Shown in pieces: positions 9,001-19,499 of a DNA stretch of 64,000 nucleotides (positions are counted from its first letter, which is position 1; each line of letters begins with the position of its first letter). Source of the DNA: Asterias amurensis. Its lineage: Eukaryota; Echinodermata; Asteroidea; Forcipulatida; Asteriidae. The stretch lies in contig NC_092662.1 of NCBI RefSeq assembly GCF_032118995.1, positions 17,435,701 through 17,499,700 of the forward strand, read 5' to 3'. The notes beneath the pieces are model-generated. The model did not search any database. It had not been told where the DNA came from and was given only the letters and a program-made list of their open reading frames with translations. Made by a program: the position numbers and the translations under genes.

Positions 9001-11990
9001 TTTTTTATATTTTTTTTCCTTCTTTTCTTTTTAACAGAGATTTGTGCGTCAGGAGACGGTTTGATGAGAATCCATTACTTTGGGACATCTTAGAAATGGT
9101 CAGCAGAGGTTAGTTCTTATTTAGAGAAACAAAAGACTGTTCAACGATCTTTTTTTTCCTGTATTTTTTAGGGTTTAACCACTTCACTGTGATAATAAAC
9201 ATACTTCACTGTGTCTCTGTGCAGAACTACTTCTTCTGGAATTTCTGGAAGATTTGTTTACACTGTGACAAAACAATGCAACGATAACAAAGGTTCTTAT
9301 AGAAAGTATCAAGATTTACTGTTCTCTTTCGAAAAAATTTGAGATTCATTCAAGGTGAATAGTTCAACTTTGGCATTGGATCAAAGTTAATATGTAAATC
9401 TGTCTGTTCTAGTATCCCCAGTTGAATCAGTAGATCAGTTAGTTGGTGCGAAATCTGTCTGTTTCTAGTATCCCAAGTCATGTCATTAGATCACTAAGTT
9501 GGTCTGTAAATCTGTCTGTTTCTAGTATCCCCAGTCATATCATTAGATCATTAAGTTGGTCTGTAAATCTGTCTGTTTCTAGTATCCCCAGTCATATCAT
9601 TAGATCATTAAGTTGGTATGTAAATCTGTCTGTTTCTAGTACCCCCTGCAATGTGTCAGTGCACAGTGATCTTATACAGTCTCCAAGCAACCTTGATATC
9701 ATTCTGGATGAGTAGCCGTGAAGAGAAAGGCCGCAACGCACCAAGTCAACTCCAGGCATCTTGCAGATTGTTAGAATGCTTAAACCAGGTACATTGCTTT
9801 TAACGTCTTGTTTCTACAAATAGACAAACCCATTTTGGCATGTCGTGGCCAAGCGTTCCAGTTCGCTGGCTGAACCCAAGCTCTGGTGTTGTCAGCAGCA
9901 GGGTTCAAATCTCAGTCGACACTTGTACCCTCAAGCAAGGTGCTAGACCATTATTGCTTCGTAAAAAGTTTGGAAGGTAGTGCATCCTGCTCTACAAGCC
10001 AGGATCCTAGTGGATGATATCCATGCCTACATTCTTACGGACTGTGAAGGGGGTAATCCTGTTTCAGCCTAAGGAGTAGGTGGCAACGTGCCCCTGGTAA
10101 CAGTTGATTTGATGGACAGCCCATTTCAGTCAAGTATAGCCCTCACCTTGAAGTGGGTATCCATGGCCTGGTGATGTTATGCGATAATTAAAAATTAAGC
10201 CCCAGCACCCACACCATCAACTGACCATTTACTACACAAATGGCTAGAGCATGAAACCATAACCCTAACCCCACCCCTTATCCACTCTACCTGAGTGCTG
10301 CTGTTAGGCAGTTGATTTGGCAGGCAGGACTGCGAGTAAGTGACTTATCATTTTAAGCTATTCGCGCTAATACCGACTAAGAAATTAAAGCTATTATGAA
10401 CAATGTTGCTTCTCCCCAGTCTGGATTCCTGCCTCCCCCGCTGTGTTACTGCAGTCTGCTCTTTCCTAGTCTGGCACCGAGTGAGATCTACCTACTTCTG
10501 ACAACTGTCTGGGCGTGTCTTAAGGTATGTCGTAAATAAATAGAGGGGGAGGGGGGTTCAAACTAATCACCCTTACAATTTAGAGCAGATGTTTTAACCC
10601 CTAAACCACTAAGTGGTTTGCGTGATGTGAAGCTAGTTCAGATACTGTAATTAGCAGAAGATACCTTTTATTGTATCAGGGATAAAAGAATTCAAGATAT
10701 AATACTCAGGGTGGTCAGGTTGATGTAGTGGTGGTGTCTTGCCTCGCCTTCCACCTCTAGGACCCTGGTTCGAATCTCGCCAGGGGCACTATATGAACTG
10801 GGTTTTCAGTCCCTTCCTGACTGCGGGGGTTGTCCCTGGAATAATTCTCTGGGGTTTTCCTCCCACATTTAAAACTGAAAAACTTCTTTCTGTGTCTTCT
10901 CTCCATTGGGTTATTTGCTTGTACAGTGATTAGGTTCGCATTTCTGAGAGTCCTTGGCTCCACAACCAGAGTTAATAAATGAAAACAAAAGTGAAAATGA
11001 ATTAATTCAGTTTGACCTTTGCACTCTCTAGTTTTCGATATATTAATGTTTTAAGACTTGGCATAAATTGTCATATTTGCAAAGCATTTACGTGGTTTGA
11101 CTTTGAATGTAAATGTTTATTTCAGGAGAACCCACCAAGTGCCACTGCAGTGACTAAGAAAGACGTCAATGGCAGAAACAGCATGTCCTTTCCACCAGGT
11201 TAGTTCAAAACTTCTTAATCGGAAAATATGTTTTACAAATAAGAGGGGACTTTTCTGGTTTTTTTTTATGGAAATCTAACAAAAGAAGCAGAGTAGGCTC
11301 TGTGCACAGTTATACCACCAAACAAAGCCCTTGCAATTGAATGGTTTACATGATTGGTCAACTCCCTGGACATTGGACCGAGAGGAAATTTCCATACTTT
11401 TTGTTTTTGAATTTGGAATCTGAAGGAAATGATAGTTTTGTGAGTCTAATAGTTGTTAAATTTGCATCGGGATTAAGAGTATTATTTGGTTTTACTGTCC
11501 CTGTGATTTTTTTTCACAGAACTTTGGAAAGTAGGGAGTATACAGTGCTTACACACATGGGTATAAGGGTCAAATTAATATTTGTGAGACTGACTAATTA
11601 GTATGGAAAGGTCTGCGGTAACACCATGTAATGACTATCTCTAAATGAGTTGGGGTGGTTCTGAAAAGAACGGTTGGTTTTAACTCAACGTTTCGATCAG
11701 TATGCTCTGATCGTCTTCTGGAGAAAGCCTACTTCAAGACTAATTTGTGTTAATTCTCTTCAGGCGTGATAGAGAAGTACACTGAAGTGGTACATGCCGT
11801 TGTACACAAGAACATCAGTCAGTTCGGTGAGCTATACAGTCAGTTATTTCCAGCGATGTTGTCGACCATGGGGCAAAGTTTGACACCAGCAGTACAGAGC
11901 CTGACGCAGGCGGGTCAGGGGATGACAACAGGGGCAGCAGGCCAAGCTCCGCAACCAGAACCAACCCAGGGCGTTGTATCGTCGACCTGA
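52..11990 (+). CDS. INTS5: Integrator complex subunit 5 (5'-truncated, 17 exons visible)
   Basis: INTS5 is a helical-repeat subunit of the nuclear Integrator complex, which cleaves snRNA 3' ends and attenuates paused Pol II transcripts. Exons: 52-160, 850-988, 1596-1788, 2414-2528, 3005-3222, 4240-4412, 5251-5359, 5566-5676, 6006-6279, 7019-7137, 7393-7596, 8447-8682, 9038-9108, 9640-9788, 10420-10524, 11126-11198, 11764-11990 (TGA). All junctions are GT-AG and in phase, giving 874 residues. Diagnostic stretches shared with remembered vertebrate INTS5 are [70 protein letters not shown] and [13 protein letters not shown]. Human INTS5 is about 1,019 aa, so roughly 150-200 N-terminal residues should lie upstream of the window. 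The C-terminus ends in a Gln/Pro/Thr-rich tail. Introns hold many inverted-repeat elements, SINEs and tandem repeats. Identity is near certain; individual splice sites are predictions. Confidence 0.94.
2033..2285. mobile_element. Inverted-repeat element, family A (MITE-like), degraded
   Basis: It begins GGGGCCCAATTTCATG and ends with TTGAAATTGGGCTC, the inverted form. The interior has the family's TTGCTTAATATGC-type stretches. It lies in INTS5 intron 3. Confidence 0.65.
3267..4140. repeat. 119-bp minisatellite with 357-bp higher-order unit (INTS5 intron 5)
   Basis: About 7.3 tandem copies of a 119-bp unit. Each starts near ACCACTCATTATCATCC and contains TGATAGATAAACTATAACCA. Units starting near 3384, 3503 and 3622 are repeated essentially unchanged at 3741, 3860 and 3979, so a three-unit block of 357 bp was duplicated recently. 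The last partial copy decays about 100 bp before the exon beginning at 4240. Short open frames here are repeat artefacts. Confidence 0.95.
4361..4561. repeat. Three tandem 67-bp copies of an INTS5 exon end plus splice donor
   Basis: The last 52 bases of the exon ending at 4412, plus the donor and about 15 intronic bases, occur three times at 67-bp spacing (starts 4361, 4428, 4495). Each copy keeps ACTACAG followed by GTAGCT, so there are three candidate 5' splice sites, near 4412, 4479 and 4546. In the coding frame the first donor is read AGG TAG, so using donor 2 or 3 adds an immediate stop. Confidence 0.93.
4665..4824 (-). mobile_element. tRNA-derived SINE fragment
   Basis: Read on the minus strand, a tRNA-like head with a B box resembling GGTTTGAATCC is followed by a body containing GACACTTGTGTCCTTGAGCAAG. 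The same body occurs on the plus strand at 40505-40875 and, degraded, near 9900 and 37440. It abuts an inverted-repeat element at 4825. Confidence 0.7.
4825..5068. mobile_element. Inverted-repeat element, family A (MITE-like)
   Basis: It starts GGGGCCAATTTCATAGAGCT and ends AGCTCCATGAAATTGGGCCC, so the termini are inverted copies over about 25 bp. The interior is non-coding and has CTGGTATTTAGCTG and GCTTAGCA-like words shared with other copies. No transposase is present. It lies in INTS5 intron 6. Confidence 0.85.
6249..6480. repeat. Diverged 124-bp duplication of an INTS5 exon end and donor
   Basis: TTTACTTTACTGCGATGC, followed by ATCAAATCAAGT, occurs at the 3' end of the exon (from 6249) and again in the intron from 6373. 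The real donor is GTGAGT at 6280; the copy near 6404 reads GTCAAT, a much weaker donor. The flanking intron is repeated too, with AGGTT, TGTGGTT and CAGTATGAA blocks in the same order. Confidence 0.8.
6540..6712. mobile_element. Inverted-repeat element, family A, 5'-degraded
   Basis: The interior words TTACCAGCTAAAATTGCATGCAA and GACTGGTTCCCTGCTTATTTT match family A. The right end CTTTATGAAACTGGGTCC is a worn family A terminus. The left terminus is not clear. Confidence 0.55.
6778..6955. mobile_element. Inverted-repeat element, family A (intact termini)
   Basis: A 178-bp copy with near-perfect inverted termini, GGGCCCAATTTCATAGAGCT and AGCTCTATGAAATTGGGCCC. It ends about 60 bp before the acceptor of the INTS5 exon at 7019. 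It is the best-preserved copy of this family in the window. Confidence 0.88.
7177..7284. mobile_element. Foldback element, family B
   Basis: A 108-bp palindromic element: GGTTTGCGGTAGCACTATGTG at the left is mirrored by CACATAGTGTTAACGCAAACC at the right. The interior has AGTTCTTTTCAGAACC. Related ends occur at 2770, 11603, 51987 and 55993. Confidence 0.8.
7598..7767. mobile_element. Inverted-repeat element, family F, at an INTS5 splice donor
   Basis: It starts TACAGCCGTCGATTTCACC and ends GTGAAATTGGCTGTA, inverted copies that include a TA at each edge. The interior carries repeated CCTAACT, TAGGACGAGT and GGATTAATCCTA words. The exon ends at 7596 and the donor GT is 7597-7598, so the T of the donor coincides with the first base of the element. 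A second copy lies at 13608-13815. Confidence 0.8.
8690..8782. repeat. (ATCA)n microsatellite
   Basis: A run of imperfect ATCA/AACA tetranucleotides starting 8 bp after an INTS5 donor. It is followed by TTCAAAGGCGCTCAAGACA, which resembles the internal part of a minus-strand retroposon (compare 46918). Confidence 0.85.
9396..9645. repeat. 57-bp tandem repeat ending in an INTS5 splice acceptor
   Basis: Copies starting at 9396, 9451, 9508, 9565 and 9622 (spacing 55, 57, 57, 57) each contain AAATCTGTCTG then TTCTAG followed by TA(T/C)CCC. The TAG of the last copy is the acceptor of the exon beginning at 9640, and earlier copies carry equivalent acceptor-like sites near 9420, 9468, 9525 and 9582. 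In coding phase every upstream acceptor runs into a TAA or TAG. Confidence 0.92.
9841..10150 (+). mobile_element. tRNA-derived SINE, degraded
   Basis: AAGCTCTGGTGTTG, then the B-box-like GGGTTCAAATCTC, then ACACTTGTACCCTCAAGCAAGG and ATTGCTTCGT, in the order seen in the fuller copy at 40505-40875 and in the copy at 37360-37620. It lies in INTS5 intron 14. Confidence 0.65.
10709..10985 (+). mobile_element. tRNA-derived SINE, second type
   Basis: A tRNA-like head with B box GGTTCGAATCTCGCC is followed by TGGGTTTTCAGTCCC and a body ending near GTTAATAAATGAAAACAAAAG. It differs from the SINE at 40505. A weaker relative of the head, CTTCCACCTCAAGGACC with GGTTCGACCCC, is at about 5714-5790. Confidence 0.6.
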
Positions 11991-12097
11991 CACCCCTTAA
12001 GAATGCTATGGAGATGTGGACTGCAATACCAGGCATGGCAAGCTAAGAGTACTAACAAAAAGCACAGCACCATTAATACATAACCATCAACATGCAA

Positions 12098-12217
12098 GGG
12101 CCCAATTTTATAAAGCTGGTAAGCAGAAAAGCTGTTAAGCAGAAAAAATGAGTGGGGCACCAAGAATGTAAACTTAATATTAAGTTTCTGTGCTTACAGG
12201 CTTTATGAAATTGGGCC
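12098..12217. mobile_element. Inverted-repeat element, family A, short copy
   Basis: GGGCCCAATTTTATAAAGCTG at the left and GGCTTTATGAAATTGGGCC at the right, only 120 bp in total, lying in the INTS5 3' flank. Confidence 0.75.
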
Positions 12218-13607
12218 ATGGAGTTTCATCTTTAAGAGGGCAAGGCCATTTTCATTTTGCGGAAGGGCACTTCCATTTGGAAATCTTAAAGTCTATGGGA
12301 AACTTTTAAAGTGGTACCAAGGCTAAGACTAGGGACAAATTTGAAAGAGCTGCTAAAGTAGAGAATGATGCTTAACAATGTTCTGATAAGCAAAAACAAG
12401 CAGGGTACCAGTTACATATTGTATATGTGACATAGTATTTAAGCATAATTCTTGTAAGCATAATTAATTTATCCAGCCCTGAACCAAAAAGCACCCTTGC
12501 TCTGAAATGATCCACCACAGCCTCTAAGAAACTCCACAATATTTCAATTCAGAAACGTTTTAAAAAGCAACCTCTTCACCCCTGATGATTCTTCTTGTAT
12601 GTGTGTTGTATCCCTGGGCAGAAGCACTTAACCAGTCTCTTTTGTTATTATTATTTACTTTGTGAAGCCACTTCCGAGGCAAGTTTGCCAACAAACAATC
12701 TCCAACTGCGCTGTATTTGCCCAACATCGTTTATTGGTATTAGGAAGTGACCTTTGACCTTTGGAGTTAGCATTGGTTGATTCATGTGCTCTGACTAACT
12801 CTATTTGTTGAAAGAAAGCCGTTGTTTGCAGAACACTTGGTGTCATCATGTCTTGTTTTTTCTACTTCTGTGGTCTCACCGACTTGGCCATGTTACCATG
12901 GGGATAATTTAAGGACAAAAAACAATCTGTTCTTATAACAGGCCATGGATTATTGACGGCAGGCCTTGAAATAACCCACGACACCAAACAGCAATAGCTG
13001 TGGTGCCCTCTGCAAGGTTCCAATACAAACTTAGAAGTGCCCCTTGCCAGAGGGCAATTGCTGTGCCCCTTCAAGAGCAAAGATCAAGGATTGATAGGGG
13101 TAGTTTGGGTTTACCCAATGTTGAAAGTATCTTTAAAGCTTGGTGTTAATATCAAATTGTTGTGAAGCAAACTTATTTGGACTGTTTGTAAAATCTACAG
13201 AGGTATCTTCAGGACTGCAGGTCACAGTGGTAGTCGCTTTGGAGGGTCCCTTTGGCTAAAATCTCTTAATGCATAAAATGTTTTGTATTTGGGTAAACCA
13301 CTGACATATGTAAATCTGGAATGATTAAAAAACATACAAACAAACCATTCTTGAGTTAATATTGCTTTATTACAAAACAATCTATATAGATTCATTATTA
13401 ATATTTCAGTTAGTTTAGTTGACTATATAAACTATTTCATTAGTCCACCCTTATAGTAATGTACCCTTCTATCCTTTTTACTAAAAAGGTTTAAGGAAAT
13501 TTACAATCCTAACTACCTGATTTACTTGGATCCTTCCTCGCTCAAGTCACTTTAACAAAATCCAACACCTACTCTTTGTTTCAACACACCTATATTCCAA
13601 AAACCCC

Positions 13608-13815
13608 TACAGCCGACTTCACGAAACGCTTGGATTAATCCGAAACGCTTGGATTAATCCGAAACGCTTGGATTAATCCGAAACGCTTGGATTAATCCTA
13701 TCTGGAGTTTAGGACGACTTACATGATGGGTTCAATGTGTCCTATTGTCTCTGGTTACTGAACTGAACTCATCCTAAGTCCTACGTTAGGAAGAGATTGG
13801 TGAAATCGACGGCAG
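13608..13815. mobile_element. Inverted-repeat element, family F, with internal 20-bp tandem repeat
   Basis: The left end TACAGCCGACTTCACGAAAC and right end GGTGAAATCGACGGCA are inverted. Next to the left end CGAAACGCTTGGATTAATC occurs four times in tandem (about 13621-13700), a local expansion inside the element. It is the same family as 7598-7767. Confidence 0.75.
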
Positions 13816-14491
13816 GTTCTGACAACCCTAGGTTCAGACAACCCTTGCGATGTACACATAAGGGTTAGGATAAGGTAAAAGGAAAAGCGTAACTCAACAC
13901 CCAAACTTTTGGACACTGATTACAGTGGTTTGCCTGAGCCAATATTTTAAAGAGTGTTAGGTTTTACTTCTATGATGGAACATAATAAATTAAAAACACC
14001 AGTTTTAACAAAGGGTACACAAAATTATTAGCTGCAGAAAAAAATCACTTTCAAAATCCTTCTGAAACTAAAACAAAAACCTGTTCCTATGTAGTTGCAA
14101 ATAATATTTACACACCATGCACATGTATAATTAAAACGTTAAACGTGCATCATCACCAACAACATAATGGTCCTTTTTAAAATGATGATTTGTGGTTTAT
14201 TAATAAATTAAAATGTTAACTTCCATATATATATAAACAAGTGCATACCATATCTTGTGTTTTGCAAAAACATGTTAAAAATAAATATTATGGAAGTATT
14301 GCATTATTGTTATAATTATTTGCGAAAAAAGTATTTCTTTAAATTAAAAAAAGATGGAAGTGTTGTGAGGATGGAAAATTGTACCGAAAACTTGGAAGTT
14401 GTTTGGCTTGTTCCATTTCAAAAAAGGAAATACTACCTGACTTAAATGAACATGAAAAATATTAACAAATATTTGTTATCTGCCTTGTTTA

Positions 14492-14630
14492 ATGTTACCC
14501 AGTGCCCAGAATGTTACCCAGTGCCCAGAATGTTACCCAGTGCCCAGAATGTTACCCAGTGCCCAGAATGTTACCCAGTGCCCAGGTTACCCAGTGCCCA
14601 GAATGTTACCCAGTGCTCAGGGCACCCAGT
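14492..14630. repeat. 19-bp minisatellite
   Basis: About six to seven copies of ATGTTACCCAGTGCCCAGA, the later ones with small deletions and substitutions. It lies in the predicted TTLL11 3' flank. The open frame across it is a repeat artefact. Confidence 0.93.
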
Positions 14631-14883
14631 ACCAAGGTCTACTAGAGATGGATTGAGACTTCTGACTCTACTCCAAGGTTACCCAGTACCAAGGCTTACT
14701 GTTTTGTCTCGGATTTGTACCTTGCCATCTTGCGTCCTATATTGCAAACTTGCTTAATAATTCCTTCACAGAAACTATTCCTCTGTGTTTCCACACTTCA
14801 TTCCAATAATCATGATCTGTCTTTAATCATACACCTCTAGATAATTTGGACGGAGTTGATTTCTCATTTTCATTTTCATTGTC

Positions 14884-17800
14884 TCAGTCTTCAGTGGTCG
14901 GCCATCCTCCCGACACCTTGCGTCTCACCATCTCTGGCCTGCGTAGTCTCCTGGGGTGTGGCCTGGGTGTCGGCCTCGCCCCAGCCCTCTTGAGGTTGCA
15001 CTCGCACACCTCAACGAGGGCGCTTACCTTCTCAAGGAGGGAGCTGCCACGGAATTTGCGTGTTGCGATTGAAAAGAAGCCCTCGAGGAATGCACCAAAG
15101 CACATGCCTGCTCCGATTCCTTCATGGCTGTCTAAAGTCCAGCGCCGTGTGATGTCGATATACATGATATCGATTGCTGCCATTGTGATGCCATTACTGC
15201 ACAGCTTGCATTTCCTACAAAAAAAGTATAAATTTGTACACAATAGAAGCTTTGATAAATATAAACATATAAACATTTTACAGCTGTTTAATGTTTCTAA
15301 AAGAAGTTAAGAACAGTGCCTTTGGTTAGCAAAAATAACACATTTTTAATCTTTCTTCTTTTCTTTTTGTTTTTCTTTTTTTTGTTTTTTCTATTTTTTT
15401 TTGCAGTATGAAATATTAACAATACTGATATAAGTCAAGCTGAAGAATTTCCCGTCAGAAAATGTGTGGTCCACAAGAAAGTTGATTTGTTGCCAACGTG
15501 ACATTACCTGCTAAACATTCTAAATCCTGTCGCTCCCATTCGATGTGCCCCTTTCACTCCCAGGAACTGATTGAACAACCCAGCAACGTGCTCCATCACT
15601 CTCAAGTGACTGTAGCGTTCTCCATACTTCCTGGGCCAGATTTCCTCCAAGCAGGACTCGTCTAAAGCCACGCCTTCCTTCCCAGCCTCATCATCGGAGG
15701 AGTTGGGCGTGGCTGAGTTGGGCGTGGCTGAGTTGGGCGTGGCTGATCGGACAGCTGCCTGAGAATGATGAGAGCCATCTGAGTTGGGCATTGTATGCCT
15801 GCAACAAAATAACATGTAATAAACTTTAATGTGTGCAGAAATTTTCAAGAACTGGTAGCCCTATAGTTCTGCCCGACGACTGTAGCACTAACCATGGTGC
15901 TCCAGTTCAAAAGTAAACTTGATAATGTCCTAACATCACAAGACATGAATGAGTGGTTGGCCACCAAAGTCCACTAAAACATGTTGATGTCAATGACTGC
16001 ATTACACAATGCACATTGCAAGGGGCAAGACAGTCGTGTTGTGGTGCTTTTGTTCTGCAGTGTCATCTGGATTGCAAATGAGAAAATTGGTTAGCCTTGT
16101 CGATGTCTCTTTACTTGTGTGTACCACCTAGAATATCAGTGCAACCTCAAACCAGGCTAGCATGACACACTGTTTGTGTTGTACTGTATGCATTTTACTG
16201 TATATGGGGATTGTATTATTGGAGGCCTTTTATTGTGGGGAATCAACGAGGTTCTGTGACCTACCTTGATTTGAACTCCTTGGCATGTTTTCCTGGTTTG
16301 AGGAGTCTCAACGTGTCTTTAATGAGTGGGATTTTAATCTCCTCATCAACAGGGCTTGGTTTGGATTCAATGATGCCAGGCGATACTTCATGTTCAAAGT
16401 CAAGTCGCAGACTGGGGTTTGCATTGACCTCTAATAGAATCGGTTTCAGCTCATCCGTCACAAGAATATCAAAACCCAAAATCTGCAACAAAGAAAATTT
16501 AGAAAATTAAACTATAGTTTCAATTCTGGCGAGTTTCTACACATTTCACATCAGGAATAAATCTAAGTGCCACTTGACTTGAACATAACTGCTTCTATTC
16601 ACCCAGGAGTAGAATGGTACCTCCATGGGCAAAGATTGTTGACTGATTAGCCACCTGTTGCCGATGCTGCTTAATCCTAAGGAGTTGAGATGGTTTCAGG
16701 AATGCCGTTAGCAAAAAACGGGGGAAGTTGAAGTGTCAAGGCTGTCTGAATGAAGTGGAACTCCAATCATTTACACACTTTACTGATTATAAGGTTGTGT
16801 ACACTTGATCTAATAGTAAAGCTATGTAAGGGTTTAGGACAACTGCGGAAGGAGTTTTTGAATGTTCAAAATGGTCAGTTAGCAGAAGGGTTAACCAACG
16901 ATTCTTAAGCTCTTTGATGACGGTTTATGTATTGCACTGAAACACCTTCTAAACTCTACAAAGGAGAGAATTTTCCTTCCCTACCTGGAAACAGGATGGA
17001 GCGGGTTTCTTTGCTGGTAACTCTGCCTGAAGCTCAACGGTCAAGTCCGGCAGCATGGCCGTTATCGTCTTGACGACAATCTCCTCAATAGCATCCCATA
17101 ACCCGACGGCATCATGACCTCGAGAGGCTAGAGCTGTAAATGTACTCGTCAACGTTCGCTTGCTACCACGGTCCATAGAATCCGTGTGAATAAATGTGTC
17201 ACTCTTCTTGTTGAGCGAGTAGTTAGTCAAATGCATGAAAACCTGATTAATATTACGATTGGTCGGTAGCTGATATTTCACCGTACAAAACCGTGCCATT
17301 CCTTCCCTACAGATGTAGATTTGCAGCGGGTCAATGGAAGCTAGTAGAACATACACCCTAAGGTCAAACTTGGTACGTTCCAGTAGCAGGGGCCTTGCAA
17401 TGTATTCCTGCACAACGGCCCTCCGGACCAAACCAACTGACCCCATGTGATGGGGGTTTGTGATGAGGTAGATCCCGTCCCCCTGAGATCCCTCATCGGG
17501 CTTCACGATAAACACCGGTTTATCGTGCGGGTGTTTCTGCTGCATTTCAGCCACGTTTGCGCAGAAGTGGTGGTACTGCTCTGGTAGAAGCCACGTCCTT
17601 GGGTAAAAGTCAAACTCCTCGGGGAAGAGTTCATGCATCTGATGAAGAAGTTTACTGAGTTGTGCTTTGCGTACTAGCTCCAACAAACCTACATGAAATA
17701 AAACGATCACAAATTACACATGAGTGCTTTTATAAAAAAGATGATGAAAATAACCTATGGTACAAGTTTTGTGTTTATGATTGAAGTTTGGTTTTATGAG

Positions 17801-19277
17801 GTCCATTTAGTTATAGTCCAGTTCCGTAAAAATTGTAGGTTTCAAACAGACATATATCTGTTCCGTCTTAACTTGATAATCGTTTCAACTAAGTTGGGGC
17901 GTCCCAACTGTGGTTGGGATCTGTTATATAATAACAGTTTTGGTAGACTTGGAAGGCAATCGAATATAGAGCTCTGTGACTATTTGTCCTTATTCGCTGA
18001 TGTTCAGCCACGGGATGGGCTGTAACCCAACTAAAGGCAACGCCCAGAAAGACAATCATTTGTGCTACTTCAACTACTTACAATCATGTTTATTCTTCAG
18101 TAATTTGTCAAATTTCCTTTTCATATACAAACCTGGAAACTTGTTGACCATCCCTGATTGGATTCCATCGTTGTCATAAAAAGAACATCCGTGCCAGTGG
18201 AGATCACAGGAGGTTTTACGAGGTCCACAAACCTGTTAATTAGAAAATGCAATGTACTGTCTTATGACAAGAGCATTGATATAATTCACATCTTCTCCAA
18301 CCCAACCTCTGTTAGTCACAACTTTTCTATAGATTATTTAACTTACTGTATGTATGATAAATAAATACAATTAATCAAAAGACAAAGTGGGGAAAACATT
18401 CCAAAACATTCGTGCATCCTTATTTTAACCAACATATCCTTCCACTCATCCATGGCGTGAACAACAAAACCATACGCTTAAAAATGTTCATATATGACCT
18501 CTAAATTTTGTGTGCAATTACCCGCGGATGAAAGTTTCTATTTTTTGTTATATAAACAAACTTTTCTTAAGCAACTGGTAGTAAATTAATTAATTATTCA
18601 CCTTTAACATCAACAAACAAATTAAGGTTATGAATATCTTTTCTTTCACCATGTGAATATTAACCAAAATATAACATAAACATTCTATTGAGAAATGAAA
18701 CTGAAAGTCACAACACACACAAAAACACATTAAATAAAATCTGAGTAAATTATTTGTTTAATCAAAATTTGTAAAATGAAAAGGTGGCAGTTGATTCAGC
18801 ATGGTTTCCCCTCAAATATTGATGATTAATTTTAATCACCTCTTTCCATCTCCAACCCAGCTCTTCAAAACTAATTCTTAAAACCTCGGCTCCTGACTTG
18901 GCCTTGGACATTTCCACCGTCAAACATGGCCTCATCCTCCGGTGTCGTACTTTCGCTTTGGACTTGGATTTCTTTTTGATGGCCGGTGAAGACAGATATG
19001 GGCTGCCTATAGATTTGGGCCGAGAAGGAGGTGGTGTTGTGTGGAGGTTTGCTGTGATCCACTCCGGAGATGGGTCAGCGTGGTGGTTGGCGACTGCGTC
19101 CCCCTGCTGCGGGGCGTTGTGCCCGGCGGTTGGCACAGCTCGACCAACGTCAACGTCGTAGAGTTCGTTTCGATCATTTTCAGGATTCCATATCACTCGT
19201 GAATCTGTCGTATCGATTGGACCTAACTTAAACATAGAGTTCTTTCTACTTTGAGGAATATTTACACTCATATTCAT
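14884..19277 (-). CDS. TTLL11: Tubulin polyglutamylase TTLL11
   Basis: TTLL11 is an ATP-dependent ligase that extends glutamate side chains on tubulin, acting on ciliary and cytoplasmic microtubules. Exons in transcript order: 19277-18840, 18232-18133, 17688-16985, 16482-16265, 15798-15508, 15214-14884, giving 693 aa. A stop lies three codons upstream of the ATG. Residues 1-115 are low-complexity and basic; the TTL/ATP-grasp core spans about 125-475, with KPDEGSQGDG (242-251), KFDLRVYVLL (286-295), MHLTNYSLNKKSDTF (331-345) and LLEVNANPS (429-437). The C-terminal part includes MAAIDIMYIDITRRW, typical of TTLL11 rather than TTLL6 or TTLL13. Residues 506-520 are three copies of ATPNS. The exon 1 donor GTGATT is weak but keeps phase and family alignment. 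Human TTLL11 is about 800 aa; this N-terminus is shorter. It is transcribed convergently with INTS5 and in the same direction as DUSP12. Confidence 0.93.
15700..15744 (-). repeat. In-frame 15-bp coding repeat in TTLL11
   Basis: Three tandem copies of a 15-bp unit (GAGTTGGGCGTGGCT on the plus strand) encode ATPNS three times. The length keeps the reading frame. It sits in the poorly conserved linker between the ligase core and the C-terminal region, where copy-number change would be tolerated. Confidence 0.95.
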
Positions 19278-19499
19278 ATCCTGTCATGTTATTTCTGTCA
19301 AAAGTAGGTCTTTTTAACCTACGTTAGGCAAACAATACATTCCTAAGTCAAAAATTCTGGTTGTCATATAAATTGTTTATTAGATTGGTTCCACAACCCC
19401 ATTGTCGTGTGAAATTTCTAGTGCGAAGACAGGACATCGTACCGCTGAGTTTGTTGCAAAGAGGCTGCAGTGACCGCATGGTGGCGCTGTTTAAGTTGG

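Larger units (their letters stand above)
11991..14883. other. Convergent 3' flanks of INTS5 and TTLL11
   Basis: No coding potential. It should contain the INTS5 3' UTR (rightward) and the TTLL11 3' UTR (leftward). Facing poly(A)-signal candidates are ATTAAA at 13324 for the plus strand and AATAAA on the minus strand (TTTATT at 13366); both are weak guesses. Inside are a family A element at 12098-12217, a worn one near 12331-12468, the family F element at 13608 and the 19-bp minisatellite at 14492. Confidence 0.6.

Noticed and set aside
14446..14757. Open frame of 103 codons with repeated Cys-Pro-Glu-Cys
   Set aside because: It is produced by the 19-bp minisatellite in the TTLL11 3' flank.
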